From Chrysophaeum taylorii (taxonomy: Eukaryota > Sar > Pelagophyceae > Pelagomonadales > Pelagomonadaceae), in assembly GCA_029834535.1 (NCBI GenBank), contig JAQMWT010000602.1, forward strand, positions 1 to 39,169: DNA of 39,169 nt, read 5' to 3'. The position numbers and the translations under genes are program-made. The notes under the pieces are model-generated. The model was not told the DNA's origin. It ran no database searches and was given only the letters and a program-made list of their open reading frames with translations. Below, piece after piece: positions 27,900 through 37,688 of the stretch; within the stretch, counting starts at the first letter, position 1, and every line of letters begins with the position of its first letter.

Positions 27900-30026
27900 G
27901 TAAACGGAATCGCCCGAAACTGATTACACGGGTGGAACTGGGCACTCTCGAAAGCGCCAGCGAAGTCAGGCTGCTCGGGAAGCTTTCGTCCAGCATAGAC
28001 GCCACGCCAGCATTTGCCAGAATCATCATCACCGTAAACTCTCTGTATCTGGAGTCCGCAACTTTGGGCGGCTAGCACCAAGTGCCAGCACGGATTATTC
28101 CAGCAGCGTCCGCACTGGCGTTCAGAGACGTCCACACTAAACGGCCTCATCATCCGCCGTATATCGAAACGCGCCCGTGTGATTCTTGTATGATCGTCAC
28201 AACGACAGAGTTGCCTTTCGCGCGGGCCTCGGCTGAGAGGCGTTCCAGATCTTTTTGTGCCCACGGCGACAGCTCGCCAACATGCTTCTGAGCCTCCACT
28301 ACGGTCTTGTTGGCGCATCGACGTAGTCGGTAACAAGCTTGACTGCCTGCGTTATCACGTTCATGCCTCGGCAAAACCCAAAGGCGGTCCACTGGGCCTC
28401 GATCGGATTCGTCGTGTGCTGCTCCATCACGCGAGGATTTGCAGCCGGGAATTGTTCGGCGTCGATGACTTTGGAAACCAATGCGCGCAGCTTTGGCGAC
28501 ATGTTCTGCTTGGCTATTTCGAGCTGTTCCGGAGTTCGCGCGCTGGTGGCGGCGTTGAACTGGTCCGCGATCCCCTTGGGGGCACTATTCGACACTGTGA
28601 TACAGCGATGCCTCGAGCATCTAAAGGGATTCGTTTGGTCGAGATTCGCCCGAATTGATGCGAGAGAGGAGGGAGATTCGTCCACAACCAGTGTCCCGGC
28701 GTCGTTGTTGTACGCTTCGCTATGATACTTCTTCGCCGTTTTGGTAAGGGCACTCCCTGTTTCCATGCTTTCGTTCGTCCCAGCAAAGCCCACGAAGGCC
28801 ACAGGCACGACCCGGTGGCTCGGATCCAGCTTGACAATCCCGCCCAAGCAACCCGCCTTGGTGTGGGTGAAATCACCGAAGCTCACGTTCGAGCAATCCG
28901 GAAGGAGCTCGTATGCGAAGCGAAAGCATACCGAGTAGCCGATGACGAATCGTATGTCCTCGCCTAGATCGTCATACATTTGGAGAGGAACAGCCGTAGG
29001 ATCAAACTTGGCCTTCTCCTTGATCAGCTTCCCTTTCACCAGGCGCTCCTGTTCCCGCCCGAATTTGAGCTTCTCGGCCTCGAGATGCATGGACTTCGCC
29101 TTCGCTGCATTGACACAGATAAATTTGAGATGGATGCCAGCAGCAGCACATGCTTGCTCGATATAAGTTATGGCCTTAACATCATCCTCTGGCTTACCGT
29201 ATGTCACAGCCCGCGTGTGTTTCAGCAGCCGGAGCGCGAATTCGATGTCTACTTTCCGAGGAATAAACTCTTGTAAAATGGAAACCAATCCGCTCGGCGT
29301 TGCTTTGCGTTCTTTCTTCTTCTTCTTTTTGAGGCCGTGAAGCATCGCGGATAGAGCAACTGGAGGCAGCTGCTGCGCGGTGTAGGCGTGGTGCTTTCGA
29401 TGGTCGTTCGAAGGCCCGCCATTCCGCGGCTGGCGTGACGAGACAGTTATCGACCGTTGATTTGAGCAATTGATATCATGATCCTGGGCATACTGGAGAA
29501 CCCAACTCCCGCAGTCCGTGCGCGTCATGATAACGAAAAAACTATCGCACCCACCTCAGCGCAGCGCAAGCCTACTTCCGTTCTTCGTCTGCTTCATGTT
29601 AATGCCCGAGGCGAGCCTTTGAACCGGTGGGCCATTCGCGAGCAGGACCTTGCTGTCCCTCGCAGCCAATTCAGTCGCTTGAAGTTCTGTTTGGGCCCGA
29701 CTCGGGTACACTTTGCCGACTTCGAGTTTCTCGTCGTGCGGGATTTGCGCCAGTTTTCGCGGCATCGGCCGGTTCAAGCCCTCGTGTCGGGCGTTCTCGG
29801 CTTTGATGACTTCGGTCCTGGCCTTTTGACGCACCGCTTTGCGCTCCGTCGCCGAGACTCCTTCAGCGCCCCCGCTCCGCAGCGCATCCTCGGGCCCTCC
29901 GTTCTCCTCGTCGTCGTCGGAAGCTGGGCTTTCAATTTGAGTCGCGAAAACTGCTGCGTGTTCTCTGAATGTGTCCGAGATGTTCATTAGGCTATCGACG
30001 CTCTCCCGAGACGCCGACATCCTCAC
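27900..30026 (-). pseudogene. MULE 2 transposase (N-terminal domain, DDE core, SWIM finger)
   Basis: The N-terminal frame 30026-29556 has LEVGKVYPSR, as at the start of the MULE DNA-binding domain; the frame shifts near 29530. The 409-codon frame 29528-28299 has the core: D219 in FGDFTHTKAG, D283 in VVDESPSSLASI, the C304-x2-H307 motif RCSRHR, and E377 in TTNPIEAQW. These match the MULE DDE fold with its C/H insertion. Two more frames carry the C-terminus (DLERLSAEARAKGNSVVVTI, then QCGRCWNNPCWHLVLAA at about 28120-28070), a SWIM-type zinc finger. The enzyme would cut and join the element ends; three frameshifts disable this copy. Confidence 0.82.
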
Positions 30027-30434
30027 GAGAGTCTACCGACCGTCCAAGACCCGGCGGGACCTGCACCAGCAGAAAGCGCGCGTCTCTCACACACCCCCGT
30101 CTGCAGGTCCGCTGGCAACGGTGCACAGATACGAAACTGCCGGCGTAAGTCTGATTTGAACTTCGTTCCATCAACTGTTGCTTCTTGCTCACATCACTTG
30201 TACCGTTTTTCTAATATGGGTCATATCACTGGTTACTATAGACCAGTTCGGGACACATCACTGGTACCTGTGAGCCCGCGAGACGGGGAACGAGTGATGT
30301 GTCCCTAGGGTACGGGTGATGTGACCTAAGCATAAATGGGGTACCAGTGATTTGCCTAGGGTGCGAGTGATGTGGCCTCACTTTTTTGGGTACCAGTGAT
30401 GTGACCTCAAGAACCAGTGATGTGACATTTACCC

Positions 30435-30443
30435 CTTAATACA
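30435..30443. repeat. MULE 2 target duplication, right (CTTAATACA)
   Basis: Partner of 23217-23225, 7 of 9 bases identical. Confidence 0.6.
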
Positions 30444-30782
30444 CTTGTGTTCATCCAGCTTTGTACATAACAGGACACTTAAAACTAGACCCTCTCTCTC
30501 TCTCTGTCCCCAAGGTGCCACATCAGACGAAAAATCCTTCCCTTCAGAGACACTTGTGTATACAACGAAACCACCCAGCATTTCGTAAATATGTACAAAC
30601 TGCTCATTGGCTGCCTCATCCGGCAACATCATCAAAGCCGAATGCTCGTGCGCCGGGAGTCTCGATGCGAAGTCGCCGAGGAGGTCGCGTCGCCGATGTC
30701 GTCCTCGCGGAAGCTTTCGCGCGCAGGCACAAGTGGTTGGAGAAGCTCTAATCGACATTGGGGTGTCAGTTCCGCCTCATCA
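30444..30782. other. Unassigned sequence after MULE 2
   Basis: Contains a (CT)n microsatellite at about 30491-30506 and overlapping short frames on both strands. On the - strand a frame 30961-30632 continues the register change from the coiled-coil ORF described next (EEDDDEAELTPQCRLELLQP), possibly its C-terminus after a frameshift or intron. Confidence 0.35.
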
Positions 30783-31271
30783 TCATCTTCTTCTCCAGCA
30801 TGCATCGGTGCTTTGGTACGCAAGTCGAACAGCATCAAGTTCGGCCTGTGCGCCACGGATTTCTTCTTGCCGGGCAGCGATCTTGTCCTCTTTCTCGTCA
30901 AGCACGCAATGCAGGCGCTTGACTGTCGTGCGTAGCGTCTCCACCAGAGCTTCATAATCACAGAGCTGCTTTTGCAGCTCCTCCGAACTCAACTCCGCGT
31001 CCATCTCGTTGCCGTCGCGGTATTCGCCGTCATCTTCCTGACCACTCGCTCGACCCTTCTGGCGAGGCGGCGTGGCGTAGCTTCGGCCGTGTTGGACGCG
31101 TCGCTTGCTCCCGGACGACGGCGTCGGCGACGGGCTTCGAACTCGGCCGGTGTCGGTGCCCTGCACGACCGGGACTGCCGGGGCGGGCGCTGGAGCCGGC
31201 AGAATCGCAAGCGCTGGCTCACGCGACAGGCTGCGGGCTTGTTTTCGCCCGTCGGTGGTCCAAAACGTCAC
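30783..31271 (-). CDS. Hypothetical protein with coiled coil
   Basis: A 162-codon frame. The N-terminal half is rich in Pro, Ala, Ser and Arg (a run of alternating AP, then SPSPTPSSGSKRR). The C-terminal half is a regular charged helix (LSSEELQKQLCDYEALVETL, then VLDEKEDKIAARQEEI), predicted as a coiled coil. It resembles the gag-like ORF at 10547-11320 in style but not in sequence. It may be a gag fragment or a host gene exon. No family recognised and the start is uncertain. Confidence 0.35.
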   Translation of the reverse strand: MTFWTTDGRKQARSLSREPALAILPAPAPAPAVPVVQGTDTGRVRSPSPTPSSGSKRRVQHGRSYATPPRQKGRASGQEDDGEYRDGNEMDAELSSEELQKQLCDYEALVETLRTTVKRLHCVLDEKEDKIAARQEEIRGAQAELDAVRLAYQSTDACWRRR

Positions 31272-32037
31272 GTTCGTAACCTCTGGAAACGGAATTCGGC
31301 CGGTCGGCCAATGTAGCGTCTATCCCTCCAGCAAGATGACGTAGGCACAGGCCACTCCTTGCTCAGAACTTAGTGGCGCCGGTAGATGTCATTCGCGTTC
31401 TCGATGTATTCACCAGATTTCAGGCGCGGCCCAAGCGCCGAATTCAGGGAGTCGATCCTCGTCCGCCGGAGGTTCTTCGACCGGTCGCGTGCGAGGAGGG
31501 CCCTCATTAGGCGCCAGGCCGACCAGACTTGCCGGCGCGTGCCGGTGGCCAGTACTGCCTTCACCAGCGGATCCTTTCTGTCGAGAGCGAACGAACGCGG
31601 CATGGCACGTGCTTGAGCAGGTGTAGCGGGTCACAATGGGCAGCCTATACGGAAAGCCGCCGCCGATAGGGCCGGGAGAAGCTCCCGACGACGTGGCTTT
31701 GAGTATTCCTTAGAGGCCCTCGGCGCTCGGGCGGGGCGGCCTCAAACGTGCCGAGCTAGGGTTTGGACGGATTTTCGCGACGGCTTTGAAACGAGTGCCG
31801 CTGGTCTCGATGTGCCCCGGAGCGCGTCGTAGCCCAAGGTGAGAGGGTCGGCGACGTGTTCCCACCTCGCACGGCCGCGCTCGGCGCAGCAGTCCTCCGG
31901 AGAAGCCGGGGATAGAACCAGAGGATGCTAATCCTGATTTCGAAATATGCGCTGCAACGTCAGAGTTTCTCTCTCTCTCCATGGCTGATGACGTCAAGCT
32001 GACTCAGTTTTTCTACAAAGCTGCTCATGAAATAGCT
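31272..32037. other. Unassigned GC-rich sequence before the DnaJ-side SINE
   Basis: About 770 bp with short frames on both strands (for example - strand 31603-31370 and 31997-31710). None shows a family motif. A (CT)n run sits at 31967-31980. It could hold decayed element ends or host promoter sequence. Confidence 0.3.
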
Positions 32038-32433
32038 CCTAACCCTGCGATCGCTAACCGTTGGTTGCGATGGAGGACGGCGCCTAACACGCTTGCTCCC
32101 TGCGGCGGCCCCGGCCGTCCCGGAGTGAGACGGTGCCTGCTCGCCTCCCGGGCTGGCCGGTTAGCACCCGGAAAGTCCGCGCTGGGATGGGGTTCGCTCG
32201 GTTGGGCAGAACGCGACGGACAGGTCGATTGTTCGTGGACAAACACGTTTGCGGCCTGCGACGCTTTTGCACGACTTCGCACAAGACCGCGCGCAGTGGC
32301 GGTCCGTCATCAACGAGTCCTCGTCCCTCGCCTCAGCCCCAACTGCGTGATTTTCCTCTGTGATTCCGGATCGGCTCCTGCCTGTCCGGCCTGGCTCCCA
32401 TGCTCGGGAGGTCTGAAGTTAGTTAGTTAGTTA
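32038..32433 (+). mobile_element. SINE-like element copy 7, full-length second subfamily
   Basis: Begins CCTAACCCTGCGATCGC, matching the 5' end of subfamily 1 (CCTTACCCTGATCGCC), shares GGTTGCGATGGAGGAC, and then follows copy 4 in the middle (GGGTTCGCTCGGTTGGGC, tRNA D-arm-like). It ends GGTCTGAAGTTAGTTAGTTAGTTA. No convincing TSD was found. Its tail stops about 50 bp before the DnaJ ATG. Confidence 0.8.
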
Positions 32434-32484
32434 AAAACCCGCTCTGTCACTAAGCCGCCGTAGCGAAGCAGCCGTGACTTGGCG

Positions 32485-33876
32485 ATGCAAGGAGTAAGAT
32501 GTGTTTGGTGGGCCGTCTTGGTGACACCAGCAGCAAGTTGGGGCTTGGTAGCGGGTTCCCAGCGTCTGCAGCTTACTATGCGCGTTCGCAGCAGCAGCTG
32601 TAGCAGCTCTCTTTTCCGTGTGCGGTGGAACTTAAAACTGGCGAAGGGTGAGCACGGAGGGATCGCCGGCTGTTGGCGTCGAGGATTGGTCGGTGCGCGA
32701 TATCGGCGACACCGGGATCGCGTGGTGTGCTATTTTGCAGGCTCATCGTCGTCGCCTCATGAATGGAGTCGTTGTCGTGGGGTGGTGTATGCTGGCCGCA
32801 ACTACTATGAAATCTTGGAGGTGCCACGGGGCGCAGACCAGGCGGCGATCAAGCGGGCATTTCGGAATGCGGCGCGTAAGTTTCATCCAGACGTCAATCC
32901 GGCTCCCGACGCGCAGCAGCGGTTCCAGGAGGTGCAGAAAGCATACGAGGTACTAAGTGACCCAGAGAAGCGCTTGCGATACGACCGATTTGGCGAAGTT
33001 GGTGTGGGTGGTGCCGCTGGTGGCCCGCCGCCTGGGGGCGTTGAGGTTAACCTCGAAGACATATTTGATTCATTTTTTGGCGGCGGCACGAGGCAGCGTG
33101 CGGCGGCTTCGTCACGCTCTGCTCCACGTGCAGGCGACGACCTCCGGGCTGACCTTGAAATCGATTTACTCACAGCGTGTTTTGGCGGGCGCGAGCGCGT
33201 GCGTATCCAACATCTCGAGCAGTGCGAGACTTGCGGCGGGTCGGGCGTTAAGCCGGGGTCAAACGTGCGCACATGTGGAACGTGTGGTGGCTCTGGCGTC
33301 GTCATGCAGGTGACGAGGACGCCCCTCGGCAACTTCCAGACGCAGACAACCTGCCCAACCTGCCGCGGCTCGGGCCAACAGGTTGACGAGTATTGCGGTT
33401 CATGCAACGGCCAGGGTGTTCAGCGCAAGAGCAAGCAAGTCACGGTCAACATTCCGTGTGGTGTCGACGATGGTGTCAAGCTTCGTGTTGCTGGCGAGGG
33501 CGATGCCGGCACGCGAGGCGGCCCCAGCGGCGACCTCTACATATTCATCGCCGTGAAGCCGGACCCAAACCTACGACGCGACGGCCTTGACGTTTACTCC
33601 CAAATTCAGCTCGATGTTGTCGATGTTATCCTTGGAACCACCACGACGTCGCCCACAATTGATGGCAGCACCGCTTTCGTTGTCCCCCCTGGCACTCAGC
33701 CAGGCGACAAGATCAAACTCGCGAACAAGGGCGTGCCCATGCTCAATAAAAAGTCCAGTCGAGGCGACCACTACGTCACCATCAAAGTCAAAATACCCAT
33801 AGCGATCTCTCCCAAGGCCAAAATCCTCCTCAAGCAGCTCCAGCAGGAGATACAACACTCGAGCAATCAAAACTAA
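32485..33876 (+). CDS. dnaJ: Type I DnaJ (Hsp40) co-chaperone, probably plastid-targeted
   Basis: 463 codons from the ATG at 32485, single exon. In this numbering, residues 1-100 form an extension rich in Ser, Arg and Val with few acidic residues, as in plastid transit peptides. The J-domain follows at about 105-170 (NYYEILEVPRGADQAAIKRA, HPD at 134-136). Next comes a Gly-rich linker, then four zinc motifs CETCGGSG, CGTCGGSG, CPTCRGSG and CGSCNGQG (about 247-311), then the C-terminal substrate-binding domains (DLYIFIAVKPDPNLRRDGLD, VPPGTQPGDKIKLANKGVP). The J-domain stimulates Hsp70 ATPase and the zinc region helps hold unfolded clients. An alternative start at 32572 (MRVRSSSCSSSLFRVRW) would shorten the leader. 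Plastid rather than mitochondrial targeting is inferred. It has no sign of decay. Confidence 0.93.
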   Translation: MQGVRCVWWAVLVTPAASWGLVAGSQRLQLTMRVRSSSCSSSLFRVRWNLKLAKGEHGGIAGCWRRGLVGARYRRHRDRVVCYFAGSSSSPHEWSRCRGVVYAGRNYYEILEVPRGADQAAIKRAFRNAARKFHPDVNPAPDAQQRFQEVQKAYEVLSDPEKRLRYDRFGEVGVGGAAGGPPPGGVEVNLEDIFDSFFGGGTRQRAAASSRSAPRAGDDLRADLEIDLLTACFGGRERVRIQHLEQCETCGGSGVKPGSNVRTCGTCGGSGVVMQVTRTPLGNFQTQTTCPTCRGSGQQVDEYCGSCNGQGVQRKSKQVTVNIPCGVDDGVKLRVAGEGDAGTRGGPSGDLYIFIAVKPDPNLRRDGLDVYSQIQLDVVDVILGTTTTSPTIDGSTAFVVPPGTQPGDKIKLANKGVPMLNKKSSRGDHYVTIKVKIPIAISPKAKILLKQLQQEIQHSSNQN

Positions 33877-34411
33877 ACTTGGGCCCCGTCTCGCTCCACT
33901 TTCTCACTTCTACTCTGGCATCTTTCGTCCTCTGCCGTCGTTCTACTTCTGGTCGTTTCCTTATGATGTAATAGACGAACTAGTGTAAGACTGAGACAAC
34001 ACACTCCGCTCTTATGTGTGCGCGCACACGCACGAGCACATGCAAGCGAAAATGACGCACGCTTTATCGAAGATACCCGCGTAGTTTTCCCGATCGCGCT
34101 ACGTGCGGACTTGATTTTATTTAGCAGGCTCTATGCACGTGTGCAAATAGCACACCACTGAATATAGCTAATGTCCCGGAACTCACGCCTGCCACTCTAC
34201 GCATCGGTGGCCTGAGGACGCGCGCACGAGATAGCATCGCGCAACGTACATAGTCGAGGGATTTTGGCTGCGCGCGAACTCAAGACCTTGTGCGCGTTTT
34301 TTTTTGTGTTAAGCACTCTATACGAGGTGTTTGTGCGAAAGAGAAATCTGCTGCCTCTTACCCTTATCCGTCCGTTGAGGACGTGATCTCTTCCTTACCC
34401 TTCTTCTTCCT
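33877..34411. other. DnaJ 3' region and intergenic sequence
   Basis: No ORF of note. Pyrimidine-rich just after the stop codon, then AT-rich with scattered ACGCGC-type repeats and a T run at 34299-34306. I see no clear polyadenylation signal or element border. Confidence 0.45.
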
Positions 34412-35920
34412 TCCACAATAATTAATTGGGAAAACGTCAGTCAGTGTGTGACAGCACATTACTGGGCCTATACTTTCTGTTCTTTTGCCTATGTATGTTC
34501 GAAACGGCCCGACAAAATCTGCGTTTTGTAAAGCCGATTTATTTCAAAACGCTTCACCCGCGACCTACTTTCTGTTCTTTTGCTAATGTATGCGCCAAAA
34601 GCGCTGCTCTTTATAAAATGTTTTCTTCTTGGAGTGCAGGAGAGTGTTGTGTTGTGGGAGAGACCGACGAACTTTGAGCGAGAATCTGGGGAGGTTGCGC
34701 TACGTACGTCTCGAGTTCGGATCCTGGTGGTCGTAAAAAATCGCGACTAATTCAAAGGAAAACACCCTTACCCTTTTTCATTTTTTTTTGCTATTTGCTA
34801 TGCAAACCCTCGGCCGATCTTTTTTGAAGTAAGGTTGACGCGTGCGACGGCGATGGAGCCTTCGCCCGGCAAACGGGACGACGCGCTCGAGCCAGGGACG
34901 CTACGCGAGCCTCGACGCCGGCATGGCATGCCGGGGTTTTTCTTTCGATGTTCTTTCGGGGTTCTGGCGCGCGCAAAAATGCGACGCGATTTCGCCTTTA
35001 TTCCGCGCGAACTCTTCGGTACCGCGCGATGCGTGCCGGCGTCTTCGTCGCCGCTGCGAGACCGGCCACCGAAATCGAGAAGGGCTTGCCGCGCGCGCGT
35101 CTGCGGTCAAAGCCCGCTTCCACGGCCACGACTCGCTCTTCCGACGGGACGTCCTCGAGAACGCGCGCGACCGAACGAGACTCGACCGTCGACTCGGTGG
35201 ATCGAAGACCGTTTGACCTTCGATACGATGCGTGCCGGCGGCTTCGTCGCCGCTGCGAGCGGCCAGCGCCGTCGCGACCGCGGACTCGGACTCGCCCGCG
35301 GCTTGACGTCAAGTCGACCAACCCGAAAAAAAAACTCCGCGGCGCGGCGCGCCGCCGGGCGGCTCGACGCGTCTGCCAGCGCTTCGATACGATGCGTGCC
35401 GGCGTCTTCGTCGCCGCTGCGAGCGGCCACCGCCGTCCCGACCGCGGCCTCGGACTCTCCCCCGCGGGCGACAACGGCTTGCCGTAAAGTCGCGGCCTTC
35501 GTCGAGGCGTCGTCGAGCTCGACGCGTCTGCGACCGCGATTTCGCTTTCGTCGACGGTGGTCGCGCCACGTCCTGGGACTGGCCGGGCTCTGGCCATCGC
35601 AAACCTCGCGACCTACTGCTGGAGCGCCTACGGATCGAAGACCAGGAACAACGCGGCGACGACCGCGACGAGCGCGCCGCGCGCCGACGCGCCGACGACC
35701 GGCCGCGCGCCCGCGCGCGTCCGCGACGACCGTCCGTGGCCGCGCACTAGCCAGCGCCCACGGAGACGAAGACCTCCCCGCTCGCGTCTACGGCGAAGCC
35801 CGCTTCCACGGCCACGCCTCAATCTTCGAATTGGGGGGCAGAGCCCCCCAATTCCCGGGGGGTTCGGGGGGCTTGCCCCCCGAGAAAAAGGCCGGGAAAA
35901 ACCCGACTTGGCTTTACTAG
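34412..35920 (+). repeat. Tandem repeat unit 1 (AT-rich head, GC-rich body)
   Basis: Starts TCCACAATAATTAATTGGG. The head (34412-34790) has two copies of TACTTTCTGTTCTTTTGC and a sequence near its end, GAGTTCGGATCCTGG, resembling a pol III B-box. The body (34791-35830) is about 65-70% GC with three copies of GATGCGTGCCGGCG-TCTTCGTCGCC (35029, 35228, 35392). It ends in a G/C hairpin region and AACCCGACTTGGCTTTAC. The same order recurs in 35921-39169. Open frames run in several registers on both strands without a consistent protein. Confidence 0.75.
35827..35885. repeat. GC hairpin cluster at the end of repeat unit 1
   Basis: GGGGGGCAGAGCCCCCC and GGGGGGCTTGCCCCCCGAG form two strong stem-loops separated by GGGGGGTTC. 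A related pair lies at 39085-39140 near the end of unit 2. Both units finish with AACCCGACTTGGCTTTAC shortly after. Confidence 0.7.
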
Positions 35921-36440
35921 TCCACAATAATTAATTGGGAAACGTCAGTCAGTGTGTGACAGCACATTACCGGACCTATACTTTCTGTTCTTTTGCCTAT
36001 GTATGTTCGAAACGGCCCGACAAATCTGCGTTTTGTAAAGCCGATTTATTTCAATCCACAATAATTAATTGGGAAACGTGTGTCCGTCCGTCACTCGAGA
36101 TTGCCGGAACTATACTTTCTGTTCAAACGAGCATGTATGCTCGAAACGGCCCGAGAAAATCTGCGTTTTGTAAAGCCGATTTATTTCAAAACGCTTCACC
36201 CGCGGCCTACTTTCTGTTCTTTTGCTAATGTATGTGCCAAAAGCGTTGCTGTTTATAAAATGTTTTCTTCTGGGAGTGCGTGAGAGTGTTGTGTGTTCTG
36301 GGAGAGACCGACGAACTTTGAGCGAGAATCTGGGGAGGGTGCGCTGCGTACGTCTCGAGTTCGGATCCTGGTGGTCGTCTTAATAAATCGAGAGTAATTC
36401 GAAGAAAAAAACCCTTACCCTTATTCATTCTTTTTTGCTA

Positions 36441-37688
36441 TCCTAACTACTAATCGACAGATGTTTGTTTGTTTCTTTCTTGTTTGTTTGTTTGTTTGTT
36501 TGTTTGTTTGTTTGTTTGTTTGTTTGTTTGTTTGTTTGTTTGTTTGTTTGTTTGTTTGTTTGTTTGTTTGTTTGTTTGTTTGTTTGTTTGTTTGTTTGTT
36601 TGTTTGTTTGTTTGTTTGTTTGTTTGTTTGTTTGTTTGTTTGTTTGTTTGTTTGTTTGTTTGTTTGTTTGTTTGTTTGTTTGTTTGTTTGTTTGTTTGTT
36701 TGTTTGTCCCTCGATTTAGGGTAAGGATCAGGTAGGCGCGCGAGCCAGCCATTGATCCTCCAAGCCGTCTACGGCGACCTCGCAGACTGTTTCCACGACC
36801 CGCGGCGGCTCTTTCAGCGCGCCATTCTCACGCCCCGTCGAAACGATGTTGTCGATGCTGACAACGCGCGCATGACCGCGGCCTTTTTTTCCCGGAGACG
36901 AGGCGTCGGAGTTCTTTTCGGCTGACTAGGCTGGGTCGGAAGACGACGCCTCGCTCTTTACAGTCGAGTTTTCAACTCCCTGACAACCAACGGCATGCTG
37001 ACTTTGATCGCGAGCTTAAAGTCTTCGCAACCTCGACCCGTCGCACGGCCACTGCAACGGTACCGGGTACATGATCGATCGTGTCGTTGTCACCGAGGCT
37101 TCTCCAACCTGTATCCCATAAGGCCCGCCGACGCCAAACGATCACCAAGAGCCAGGGCCAGACGCCCCGCGAGGTCGGCGTCCTCTTCCCAAGCCCGTCT
37201 TCTGCCACGTCCAGCTCTACGTGGCTCTCTGTCGATCGGCAACCCCGAGGATATCCTCTTCTTGGTCGACGACTCCACCCTACCCCACACGTGCTGCGCA
37301 ATACCGATAAGCCCCCTCCCGGCGTCTACACGCGCACGGTAGGTGAACTTACTGGGACCAGGTGAACTTACTGGGGTTTGAGATTGGGACTAGGTGAACT
37401 AAGTGACCAGGTGAACTTACTGGGACCAAGTGAACTTACAGGGGTTTAGAGTGAACGCAAAGGCTAGCGGCGTGTACGGATAAAAGCGGCTTAGATTGGC
37501 GGAGGTGAGAGCGACGAGCTCGAAGGAGAGTGGGGTGAGTGGGTGTGAGCACGAGTGGGTTTACGCCGAACTTACTGGGGTTAGAGATTGGGACTAGGTG
37601 AACTTACTGACCAGGTGAACTTACTGGGACCAGGTGAACTTACTGGGGTTAGAGATTGGGACTAGGTGAACTTACTGGCCTGCACTTG
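36441..37688 (+). mobile_element. Helitron copy C
   Basis: 1,248 bp, from TCCTAACTACTAATCGACAG to GGCCTGCACTTG. Unit 1 of the tandem repeat reads TTTTTTGCTA-TTTGCTATGC at the matching place (34785-34804), so the insertion is between A and T with no duplication, subject to a one-base ambiguity. It encodes the same helicase remnant as A and B (ILTPRRNDVVD near 36830-36860, TITKSQGQTP near 37140) and 3' GGTGAACTTACTGG repeats (37342-37688). It lacks Rep. Confidence 0.88.
36463..36707. repeat. (TTTG)n microsatellite, about 57 uninterrupted units
   Basis: After GATGTTTGTTTGTTTCTTTC the sequence is a perfect TTTG array from about 36480 to 36707. Copies A and B have only short, impure TTTG/TCTG runs at the same place. 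All open frames here are translations of the repeat (LFVC). Confidence 0.97.

Larger units (their letters stand above)
23226..30434 (-). mobile_element. MULE-type DNA transposon 2 with transposase and OTU-like domain
   Basis: 7,209 bp. Both ends start GGGTAAATGTCACATC and stay near-identical for about 46 bp as inverted repeats (23226-23271 and 30389-30434). Both ends also carry arrays of a roughly 16-bp motif, consensus GTCACATCACTGGTACC: about 8 copies at 23233-23440 and 9 at 30186-30430, where the orientation flips. On the - strand lie a MULE transposase (30026-27900) and an OTU-like domain (27660-27100). Helitron B with two SINEs is nested at 24138-25972. Frames are interrupted, so this copy is probably inactive. 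Confidence 0.87.

Noticed and set aside
32479..32484. DnaJ start at 32479
   Set aside because: That codon is TTG; the first ATG in frame is at 32485, more plausible in a eukaryote.
34835..35920. 361-codon frame in repeat unit 1 (and 239-codon frame 38119-38838)
   Set aside because: GC-rich sequence is open in several registers on both strands; the two units do not conserve one protein over their length and no motif is visible.
36461..36752. Open frames of 84-100 codons on both strands in the TTTG tract
   Set aside because: They only translate the tetranucleotide repeat (LFVC or KQTN cycles).
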